A DNA stretch of 44,244 nt from Phoronis australis (taxonomy: Eukaryota > Phoronida > Phoronidae): assembly GCA_002633005.1 (NCBI GenBank), contig NMRA01000743.1, forward strand, positions 126,001-170,244. Direction: 5' to 3'. The position numbers and the translations under genes were made by a program. Positions 1 to 9,600 of this stretch are shown in pieces. A model generated the notes under the pieces. The model saw nothing but the letters and a program-made list of their open reading frames with translations. It had not been told where the DNA came from and did not search any database. Numbering within the stretch: position 1 is the first letter of the stretch; each line of letters begins with the position of its first letter.

Positions 1-197
1 AATATTGAACATCATTTTGTGGCTAATCAAAGAAGTCCATGGTTTGTAATCTGTAACTCGCAGTTAAAACAATAGTTACACTCCAAAAGCATGAACCAAA
101 ACAACCGTTTTCAAAAGTGATGTAGCATGGGGTTTGAGAACAAAACTAGTGTTCATAGGCACATTGACTGGTTATTCTGATATCAGCACAATTTTTT

Positions 198-382
198 ACT
201 TCAAGCAGCTACAAACCTGCCTTCCATCACAAGATCAATTTTTTGTTCAGCACACTAAACCTTTATAAAATTGGTCTCAAATTCTTCCTAAGTAAATTGG
301 AGGTGCTGAATTCAGCACTTTAAAATAATTGACAGTTTGTTATTGCTCGAGACCAGGCTCTACAAGTTAGCTTGTCATGACG
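198..382 (+). repeat. Dispersed repeat, copy 1 (inverted copy at 39685-39875)
   Basis: This stretch is related, in opposite orientation, to 39685-39875. Shared blocks are ACAAACCTGCCTTC, ATTGGTCTCAAA (ATTGGTGTCACA in the other copy), AAAATAATTGACAGTTT and GGCTCTACAAG. Identity is patchy, as expected for an old interspersed element. I see no coding capacity. The family is unknown to me. Confidence 0.6.
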
Positions 383-814
383 CGTGCGCCGAGAATGGTC
401 TCAAGGAACAACAAATTGTCAGTTCTTTGAAAACCCAGAACTCACTTTTCATCTATTTTGTAATGGTAGGTGGTATAAGTTCTGTTCTTGGACGGAATGT
501 GCATTTATACATAGTCACTGTAAAACAAAAATAATGCCAGTCACTTCGTGTCATTCTTCAACAGACTCTGACCAGCTCCAAACATGTAGTTTTGTCTCGC
601 AGTACACGCCAAACATAATCGCACAATATGACCTGCAACATCTCGTTATGTTGTCTGAGTAGTGGCTCAAGTCTACACCATGACAACTAAGTGCCTGAGG
701 AATTTATGGCCAGAGTTGCCGGAAGAACAGGACATTTACACATTGTGGCAGGGAAATGGACTCTTGTCAGAATACTCTGGGCGTGTTCTGTGCTAAATAA
801 ACAAAAATTACTGT

Positions 815-1378
815 TCACTTATCCCAACTCGCCATGTGCATATAGAGCGAAAATGCCTCTTGAGAGTCAACCTTTCTCAGTGGTAAATCTAGACTTGTGC
901 AGTGGAAGGAGAGAGACGGGCTCTCGCGCTCTTGAATCAAGTGTGCATTACTCATTACATCAGGAGGGGGATTGTCAGAGGTAGCAGAGGGCTGACCAGT
1001 CACTTTTAATGCCTTGCTCGATGCGGCTCTCTCCTGTTCAACAGCTTCGATAATTTTGGCTGGATCACAGTAAATCGCTGTCAGTTCATCAGAACTGCTG
1101 ACAAAAGGTTTGCCAACGTTGACTTTCTTCGACACTTTCTCTGTGAAGTTTGTCCTCTCTCTCATTGAAGTTTTCAGCTTCTCCACTGCTGCTGCCTTAG
1201 CATCAATTTGAACCTGGGTCAAATTTTTTATGCGTTTGCCAAGACCGAGCAAGGTGTTAAACTCTGGACGGCTAAGCACATTTTGTGAGTCGTCCGTAAA
1301 GTTCTCCTTTGCATTAAAAGTAACAGTCTTCGTAGGCCTGCCTGTAACCACACCATGTTGTTCATTCCTCTCTACCAT
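815..1378 (-). CDS. PPP1R35: PPP1R35-like protein phosphatase 1 regulatory subunit (centrosomal)
   Basis: An intact 187-residue ORF reads from an ATG at 1378 to a TAA at 815. An in-frame TGA lies 12 bases upstream of the ATG, so this is the first possible start in an unspliced transcript. Residues 17-21 (KTVTF) fit the RVxF docking motif for protein phosphatase 1. Residues about 40-110 resemble the C-terminal domain of PPP1R35: an LLGLGKRI segment, IDAKAAAVEKLKTS, SKKVNVGKPF and a YCDP tetrad at 103-106. The tail ending YMHMASWDK resembles the family's last residues, so the C terminus looks complete. PPP1R35 is known in vertebrates as a centrosomal protein needed for centriole maturation and elongation. 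The human protein is about 253 residues; the shorter N terminus here may be real, or an upstream exon may exist. The gene is head to head with NAA25. The family match is from memory, without a search. Confidence 0.72.
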   Translation of the reverse strand: MVERNEQHGVVTGRPTKTVTFNAKENFTDDSQNVLSRPEFNTLLGLGKRIKNLTQVQIDAKAAAVEKLKTSMRERTNFTEKVSKKVNVGKPFVSSSDELTAIYCDPAKIIEAVEQERAASSKALKVTGQPSATSDNPPPDVMSNAHLIQERESPSLSFHCTSLDLPLRKVDSQEAFSLYMHMASWDK

Positions 1379-1681
1379 CTTGTTTCGTCATACACACAGG
1401 CACCAGACTAGGTAGGCAAGACTTGTCATTAAACAACTTCTTCACATGAAAGCATCTGCGAACATAAAAATAATGCACACATGTACTAAAATATGCACTT
1501 GGTTCATATTCTTCTCTTGGCATTCTGATCTACATGATCCCAATTCAACAGAATCCGAGGTTCATTTAGGATTTCACAAATGGGGGCATCGAAAATGGGT
1601 TTGTCAATTTCCTCACGGCACCCATGACCAATGACTGTTTATATGACCCCAAGTCAAATTACTGTAACAGTTCCTGTTCAA
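1379..1681. other. Upstream flank of the PPP1R35-like gene, no gene seen
   Basis: This is about 300 bases between the PPP1R35-like start and the first allelic duplicate. On the minus strand, TTGCCTACCTAG just upstream of the ATG could act as a splice acceptor for a 5' UTR intron. I recognise no coding segment, TATA box or other element. Confidence 0.35.
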
Positions 1682-3411
1682 TATGTCACAGAGACATTTA
1701 CTTTGCTACAAAGCTCATGTTCATATCTTAACTAACTTTTCTTTTATTCTGGACAGACCAATGAACTCCCAGAGCTGCTGTTAGCAAGTTGAGAAACACC
1801 AACACTTACTTGCTTACTTTACTTGGCTGTCCAAATGCTTAAGAGGACGTCCAAGCGTTAAACAGGGTGTCTAAATTTGAGTGAGGGCGTCAATTTAGAT
1901 GCCCTTGGTGCCTGGATAATGAAATCTTCAAAGAATTTCACAGCTGTTTCTGGAAGGGTACTAGATGCTAGAAAAGGAATTAAACTGAATTACTGAGTAC
2001 TAGTAAGCATTTTACTCACAGGTATCAACCAGCTGCTCTGAAACTTTTAGAATTGGTGCAAAGATAAACCAAGAACAAGTTTATTATACCCAGTTTCTTT
2101 CAATGCTTAGTAAACAATCTGTGAATGACCATGAAGTGAAACAGTTCAGAAGACCGTCAGTCTTGGTGCAAAGTTGCAAATACGGTATACAGCTTTGCAC
2201 CGATGTGGGTAAAAACAAAAGCAACACAGAGCGTTGAAATGCACCCGCATTAGCACCACAAAAGGTGTGCTTCTATGGGTGTTTTTAGTATCATAAAAAT
2301 GGCCGTTAGATAGCGCAGAATGCGCCAAACCCATCCGAATTGAGAAGGTGGCACTGACTTTTTAATTCACAACTATTTGCCATTTTGCATGAAAATAAGT
2401 CAAGACAGCTTTTCCCAGTTAAAGTTTAGTCTTTATACAGCTATAACTAGACAGTACTACCATCTGAACTGGGTCAGCTCAGCTGGCAGGATAGCTGATT
2501 GGCTAAAAACAGTGATATTCATCACGTTCATAATTAGACAGTGCCACCGTCCTGACTGGCCCCATTAGAGATGGCCATGCTGCTATAGGCGCTTCATACG
2601 CCAGAAGCTTTTTGGCGAATTATGCCACACACTGATTAAAACATCAAAGTCACATTGCTATAACTATAAGTACCTTTTGCTCATAGAGGGACATCTTAGG
2701 AGGATGTCGATGTTTTTTAATTCCTTGCAATTCCAACTCGAACAAATACTCCAGAGTGGCGAGCACGCGCATTTTAAAAATGGCGAGTTGCCAATTTAGG
2801 CAACTTAACGAAGGACTGCTCAAAATAGTTTGATTACAGGGGTATTTGTTTGAGTTGGAAGGTACTTAAAAGTCATCGACGGCCTCCTAAGGTGTCCCTC
2901 TATGCACAAAAGGTACCTACAGCAACGTGATTTTGATGTTTTAATCAGTATGCCGAATAATTCGTTGAAAAGCTTCCAGCGGATGAATCGCCTATCCACT
3001 GGGGCCAGTCGAGATGGTGGCATTGTCAATCGTTCATAAGTTAATAACACTTACTAGTAACAGTGAAATAACACTCTTTACCTCTTACGTTATTTTTTTT
3101 AGACAGTTTCATTGAAGTGACCAATACTGGCGTCGTGGCAATGATGGTTCTCATTCAGAGGAGTAGGAGACAATAATTATGTGCAGTAAAGTCAAGAATC
3201 GAAACTGGATTTCACAAATGAGTCAGGGCCTGGAACCTTTGTAGGCCTATTCGTAACGAACTCGAAATTATTTTGGGCAAATTCTATGCTACTTTCGTGC
3301 GAACTCAAGATAATTAGTGGTTACTAGACTGTGATCGAATACTATGTGATTAAAAAACCAGACAATCAGTCAATCATTCAATAACAGGCATGTTATTTAG
3401 CGGATAAAACT
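1682..3411 (+). repeat. Allelic duplicate 1, first copy (partner 4296-6046)
   Basis: About 1.73 kb nearly identical to 4296-6046, with scattered SNPs and short indels; for example GTGCCTGGATAA here is shortened in the partner. The copy ends exactly where a CAGGGCTCG-ended transposon begins at 3412, while the partner continues into unique DNA. A lone n at 4295 separates the blocks. I infer two haplotypes of one locus rather than a biological tandem duplication. It contains no gene. Confidence 0.85.
2510..3047. repeat. Long imperfect inverted repeat (foldback element), haplotype copy 1
   Basis: Left arm, roughly 2510-2755, is the imperfect reverse complement of right arm 2838-3047. Matching landmarks are GACTGGCCCC, ACTGATTAAAACATCAAA, TAGAGGGACA and CTTAGGAGG, with a spacer of about 80 bases. 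Ends are not sharply defined and I see no clear target duplication. The structure suggests an old foldback MITE. The small ORFs across it are arm sequence, not genes. Confidence 0.75.
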
Positions 3412-4294
3412 CAGGGCTCGACATAACGAGCTGCAGGTCGCATTTGTGACCTGAAATTTGGAAATGCGAGCTGAGATTTTTGTCAGCTCGTATCAAGTCG
3501 CAAAATGCGACCTGGAATTTCCAACGAATGCGAGCTGAATTTTTACACAGTTCTCAGCAGATACCTGGCAAATACAAAGCAAATCTTGTTAATCCGACCG
3601 TTATTTGGTTGTTGCCAAATCCAAGTTCAAAAGAACACTAACCGAGAACAGCCCTCCCGATGACTTGCAAGCAAGTCGTGTGAACATGGAATATGCAGAA
3701 TCGCGTTTCATTGGCTAACACTTTCGGCCATTTTTGTAAATTCCCGGATTCGCCGAAGAAAGTTTTGGGCCACTGCTTAACACGTGATAAAACTTCACAA
3801 AACGATGGTGTTTCTACTAATTCTTAAGCGATCAACTTACCAAACTTTGTGGTGGACAAAAATCTTTATTTTTCACATAAGATGTCCTTAAATTATTACA
3901 TGTACCAAATATCCACGACAATATCCCTGACATCGCAATGCAGCACCGTTAGTGCACAAGCGGTCCCTTCAGACAATCATGACTTAGACTGAGATGTGCT
4001 TCTCCTTTTTATCGTATTAAGACAGCCAAAGTGAAAATGACAACCTTATTAATCGCCAAACGACGGTCACGTCTTTACTTTCAGTTGCCAAGAAATTCTC
4101 AAACCCTTTACTTGTTTCTGGGGCTACGTGCGCGAAATATGATTTGTCTTTCACACGTTGTTGCCAACGTAAAGTGTAGGCCTACTCCAGCGATTCAAGT
4201 GCTTGAACTCACGCGTGCACACCACTTCAAAGAACAGCGGCAGTCCTAAATGAAAGAGTATACCGGCTTGACTCTGGTTTATTTGAAAATGAAC
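3412..4294 (+). mobile_element. hAT-like element, CAGGGCTCG end, truncated by the contig break
   Basis: The element starts CAGGGCTCGACATAACGAG directly after ATAAAACT. The other haplotype (6036-6050) reads straight through ATAAAACT without it, so this is an insertion present on one allele. The first ~390 bases match the reverse complement of 23462-23857, proving a repeat family. CAGGG-type termini with an 8-bp target are typical of hAT elements. The far end is lost at the n at 4295. No transposase domain is recognisable; an open stretch at 4031-4249 has no family I know. Confidence 0.7.
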
Positions 4295-4295
4295 N
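4295..4295. other. Single-n contig junction 1
   Basis: A lone n joins the broken transposon on the left to a second copy, on the right, of DNA starting at 1682. This pattern fits scaffolding software placing two overlapping haplotype contigs end to end. Confidence 0.85.
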
Positions 4296-6046
4296 TATGT
4301 CACAGAGACATTTAGTTTGCTACAAAGCTCATGTTCATATCTTAACTAACTTTTCTTTTATTCTGGAGAGACCAATGAACTCCCAGAGCTGCTGTTAGCA
4401 AGTTGAGAAACACCAACACTTACTTGCTTACTTTACTTGGCTGTCCAAATGCTTAAGAGGACGTCCAAGCGTTAAACAGGGTGTCTAAATTTGAGTGAGG
4501 GCGTCAATTTAGATGCCCTGGATAATGAAATCTTCAAAGAATTTCACAGCTGTTTCTGGAAGGGTACTAGATGCTAGAAAAGGAATTAAACTGAATTACT
4601 GAGTACTAGTAAGCATTTTACTCCCAGGTATCAACCAGCTGCTCTGAAACTTTTAGAATTGGTGCAAAGATAAACCAAGAACAAGTTTATTATACCCAGC
4701 TTCTTTCAATGCTTAGTAAACAATCTGTGAATGACCATGAAGTGAAACGGTTCAGAAGACCGTCAGTCTTGGTGCGAAGTTGCAAATACGGTATACAGCT
4801 TTGCACCGATGTGGGTAAAAACAAAAGCAACACAGAGCGTTGAAATGCACCCGCTTTTGCACCACAAAAGGTGTGCTTCTATGGGTGTTTTTAGTATCAT
4901 AAAAATGGCCGTTAGATAGCGCAGAATGCGTCAAACCCATCCGAATTGAGAAGCTGGCGCTGACTTTTTAATTCACAACTATTTGCCATATTGCATGAAA
5001 ATAAGTCAAGACAGCTGTTCCCAGTTAAAGTTTAGTCTTTATACAGCTATAACTAGACAGTACTACCATCTGAACTGGTTCAGCTCAGCTGGCAGGATAG
5101 CCGATTAGCTAAAAACAGTGATATTCATCATGTTCATAATTAGACAGTGCCACCGTCCTGACTGGCCCCATTAGAGATGGCGATGCTGCTATAGGCGCTT
5201 CATACGCCAGAAGCTTTTTGGCGAATTATGCCACACACTGATTAAAACATCAAAGTCACATTGCTATAACTATAAGTACCTTTTGCTCATAGAGGGACAT
5301 CTTAGGAGGATGTCGATGTCTTTTAATTCCTTGCAATTCCAACTCGAACAAATACTCCAGAGTGGCGAGCACGCGCATTTTAAAAATGGCGAGTTGCCAA
5401 TTTAGGCAACTTAACGAAGGACTGCTCAAAATAGTTTGATTGCAGGGGTATATGTTTGAGTTGGAAGGTACTTAAAAGTCATCGACGGCCTCCTAAGGTG
5501 TCCCTCTATGCACAAAAGGTACCTAAAGCAACGTGATTTTGATGTTTTAATCAGTATGCCGAATAATTCGTTGAAAAGCTTCCAGCGGATGAATCGCCTA
5601 TCCACTGGGGCCAGTCGAGATGGTGGCATTGTCAATAGTTCATAAGTTAATAACACTAACTAGTAACAGTGAGTGAAATAACACTCTTTACCTCTTACGT
5701 TATTTTTTTAGACAGTTTCATTGAAGTGACCAATACTGGCGTCGTGGCAATGATGGTTCTCATTCAGAGGAGTAGGAGACAATAATTATGTGCAGTGCTC
5801 GTTTGTCTGCCAGTAAAGTCAAGAATCGAAACTGGATTTCACAAATGAGAGTCAGGGCCTGGAATCTTTGTAGGCCTATTCGTAACGAACTCGAAATTAT
5901 TTTGGGCAAATTCTATGCTACTTTCGTGCGAACTCAAGATAATTAGTGGTTACTAGACTGTGATCGAATACTATGCCTATGTGATTAAAAAACCAGACAA
6001 TCAGTCAATCATTCAATAACAGGCATGTTATTTAGCGGATAAAACT
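4296..6046 (+). repeat. Allelic duplicate 1, second copy (partner 1682-3411)
   Basis: Second haplotype of 1682-3411. It lacks the transposon and continues past ATAAAACT into GGTTCCCAAAATC. It includes its own copy of the foldback repeat at about 5115-5657. Small indels, such as an extra GCTCGTTTGTCTGCCA near 5798, distinguish the two. Confidence 0.85.
5115..5657. repeat. Long imperfect inverted repeat, haplotype copy 2
   Basis: The allelic counterpart of 2510-3047, with the same arm landmarks (GACTGGCCCC, TAGAGGGACA) and a few substitutions. Confidence 0.7.
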
Positions 6047-6636
6047 GGTTCCCAAAATCAGAGTCCATGATATCCAACTAGTGCCAGGATAACGAGGGAC
6101 TCTCATGACTGAACTATTACCTTGACCGTTTCATGCGGGATAATGCGACATTTGTAGATGAGATTTCAAACTTTTTAAGTCTGCCGCTGAACATGAGAGG
6201 TATCAGCTTGTATTTATAGTTTAGTTTGGCGAAATTATCAATACTAATTGAATTATTAATTCAAATTTTAAATCATCATATAATAAATAACATAATAAAA
6301 CACCAGATTAGATAGCTATTCTGCAAATAAATGTGACGTATTTTTTACAAAATTTACGCTAATTATATCCGAAACTAATTCATAAATGATATTTTCAATT
6401 CACAATTCAGTGAAACACGGAAGTGCCTGAGTACGCACTTGTCCAAGGTGAAAAGATATAGGGCTCAAAAGTTATCTAATTTCAAGTATCAAAATACATT
6501 GGATTTATATTACTTTACATTTGATAACTATATTATTACTTTTTAAATCTGTCTGTTTCTTTGTCGTGTTTAATCACCATATTTTGTCAAAAATGTTGCA
6601 TTTCTTACACGAAAGAAAGTAGTCCACACCGGAATA
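6047..6636. promoter_or_regulatory. Upstream region / presumptive promoter of NAA25
   Basis: AT-rich sequence leading to the NAA25 start. There is no convincing TATA box at a sensible spacing. CCGGAA at 6629-6634, an ETS-type core, sits just before the ATG in CACACCGGAATAATGG. Transcription start and UTR limits cannot be set from sequence alone. The promoter assignment rests on position. Confidence 0.35.
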
Positions 6637-6691
6637 ATGGCCGGTCGCTCACATGTAGATGTGAGTGAAAGAAGGTTGCGGCCTGTTTATG
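6637..6691 (+). CDS. NAA25: NAA25 exon 1 (residues 1-18, phase 1 end)
   Basis: Encodes MAGRSHVDVSERRLRPVY and one base of the next codon, then donor GTAAGT. The RRLRPVYD string is the conserved NAA25 start, which fixes this ATG. Confidence 0.95.
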
Positions 6692-9600
6692 GTAAGTTTG
6701 CATCGGTTTGAGATGATTATTATCTTTGGTACTGATTTTAGCAAAGATTTGTATTTAATAACCGCAATCCCGTATTAAAAATGACTGTTAAGAGTTTAAC
6801 TAGGTAAGTTTGAGCCAGTTCCACGCGTTGAGCACTGCAGTCAGAATGCAGTCTGCAGTGCAGACGCAGTGTGGACCACAGCCAGGCACCTTTGATCAGC
6901 CCTCAACTATACACTAAATAAAGAGAAAGGTACACAACTGACATTCAATATGGCCGTCTGCCGGGCACTTCCGGAATAACCCCAAACATGTCAAATCTGA
7001 AAGTAATTTGACTCAAACATTTTATCTGCTTCAGCAACACGCAACACGTTCATTGCTTCCGACCTTGTGTGTTTATTGATTGACATCGAAACCAATAAAA
7101 ACAATTACATACCTCAAGATTTTCTTACTTCAATCGCCAACACTCACGGCAAAGCGAAGAGCGCAAGTAACTTCAGAATTTTCATCTAATGCGCATGCTC
7201 GTAAGGCCCCTCGCGACATCTTCAGAACGCTTATCATCAACTAAAAATCAGCTACATTATGAACAGAGTAAGCGAAGGGGCTCTTGACGGTAATTTGCAA
7301 ATATGTCGTCCTACCTCGCATGAGGATGTCAAAAAACATGGTTGCCTCTGGCCCAGTAAGTCGACTCTTACATGTTGACGAACGATAAATTCGAAGGCCC
7401 CTTGAATTTTTGCTGTACCCAATCAGCGTTCATTCTTATAGAGTAACATATAAATAATGCTGTTTTTAGTTGATGTAAGCCTTCTGAAGATGTTGCGAGG
7501 GGTCTTACGAGCATGCGCATTAGATGAAAATTTTGAAGTTATTTGTGCTCTTCGCTTTGTCGTGAATGTTGGCAATTGAAGTAGGAAAATCTTGAGGTAT
7601 GTATTGGTTTTATTGGTTTCGATGTCAGCAAATGGAAGCAATGAACGTGTTGCTGTAGCAGATAAAATGTTTGAATCAAAGTACTTTCAGATTTGACATG
7701 TTTGGGTTATTCCGGAAGTGCCCAGCAGACGGCCATATTGAATGTCAGTTGTGTACCTTTCTCTTTATTATAGTATATGGTCGAGGGCTACTTAAAGGTG
7801 CCTGTGGTGTGGACAGTGACCACCGTCTCTAGCTGGACTAGAGGCGATGAGCCTCTGATCGTCCCCAATACACTATGTATAATACTGCAAGGTATGACAC
7901 TTGGGACAAGTTATGCGTAAAATATCTGCCTTTCTTCGTAATTTCTTAAAAAATAAAAGAATATACATGTGCTGCATATCAAGAGATTGGTATGTATTGT
8001 GTGCAATTTGCATCCATTTCTACAGAGATATAGACCTAATTCACGCGGACAGGAGGCGCGTTCCAAAACAAGGCTCGCTACGATAGCTCTGTTAGCTTAT
8101 AGGCAAACTGGTTGTATTCTGCGTTGCTCGAACGGCTAGAAGAATTACGGAAACTTAACTGTCTGTTTTACAATCCCTGAGGACGTTGAGATTCGGAAGC
8201 GTTGGGTCGTTGCCATACGCTGGGACGATGGAAAATATGTCCGTGTAAAATTTATAAATGTTTTCGAAAAGTTAGATCATATTTTGTCACGTCTCAGTTA
8301 TCGAGCATCATAGCGGCAATGACCGGAGAATTTTCGGCCAGACAGGCTATGTTTTCGTGACTACGGGTTGAAAGATGATGCATTTTTCTTTCCAAAAGCG
8401 ACAGGGCCCTCAATCCCTCGATTTTGGGGCCGAATATAGGCCCTATTTCCTTCTCAAGAATATTGAAAAATCCCCCCCCCAAATTCTGCTCACAAGGACT
8501 AAAAATTCCCCTAGTGATTAAAAAGTTCTCTCCAAATTGCAAATCACCTGTAACCACACAGGTGACAATTTGAAAGAGCACAAAATGCTATTTGAGACGG
8601 CGCTTATGAGAGCTTGCAACATTGCGGGTGTGCTATTGATGATGATTTGGAGGTAGATTTTCCCCTCTCTCGATGAAAAAATTCCCCTCTCAGAAGACAC
8701 AGGCACCTTTCCCTCGGATGAATGAGGCCCTTGAAGAAACATGTTAACAATGCTTGCTCTGTCCAGTTAACGGAAATTGAGCTCTAAAACGAGGTTATGC
8801 TTTGGACGAAAGAATTAGGTATTTTAATTTTAAAATTCAACTTAGTCCGGATTGATATTTGAAACCTAACACATGAAATAGACGTAAGAATTATTAAAAC
8901 CAAGAAAGCAGACTTGATTGTCAAATAATTACTTGGGAATGTGTGCAAGGGAGTGAATGAGAACCTGGGGCTGTGCTCATTTTTTTTTCAAAATCTAAAA
9001 AATGGTCAAATTTTTATTTTCAATAACGAGTTTGTTTTTATTTTAATAAAAAATATACATCAGTTATTCGTTTAGACCAATGGCACATCAGTCCCTACCT
9101 CACCAGGACCTAGGCTATGCTTGATGTTAATATTCTTGATCAACAAATTAAACCAGATGAGACTAATTACACATCACGGCAAACTGCGATGAGCCACCAT
9201 TGTTGAATATATCTTCAACTCATCAACAATACAAGCAGATGACCTGGCTCATGTAGAAAGCATTTTTATCAACAATTTACAAGAAGAAACGTAATCCTGC
9301 ATTCAGCATAATACCTAATCCGTAACGCTACGATCGCCGCAATTTGGTCATATTTACTTTTCATGTTTTGAACCTAGTTTTCCAAAAAAAATTATGCCTT
9401 TTCGTCAGACAACTCTTTGGTGCATTAACTTTTTCTTCGTCTCTGTGGTTAATTATTGACACATTTTTAAGATTTAATATCCAGGTTGGACTCGAAAGAC
9501 CGGCCATTTAACTCACGCAATGTCAAATTCCGCTTTGTTTATCGCGGTGAGCCTCGCTTTGGATTTTAATTTCTGCTGCGTGAATTAGGTCTATTGTTGT

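Noticed and set aside
7423-7641. Small minus-strand ORF near the foldback element
   Set aside because: Lies entirely within one arm of the inverted repeat; the mirrored arm shows no conserved reading frame.
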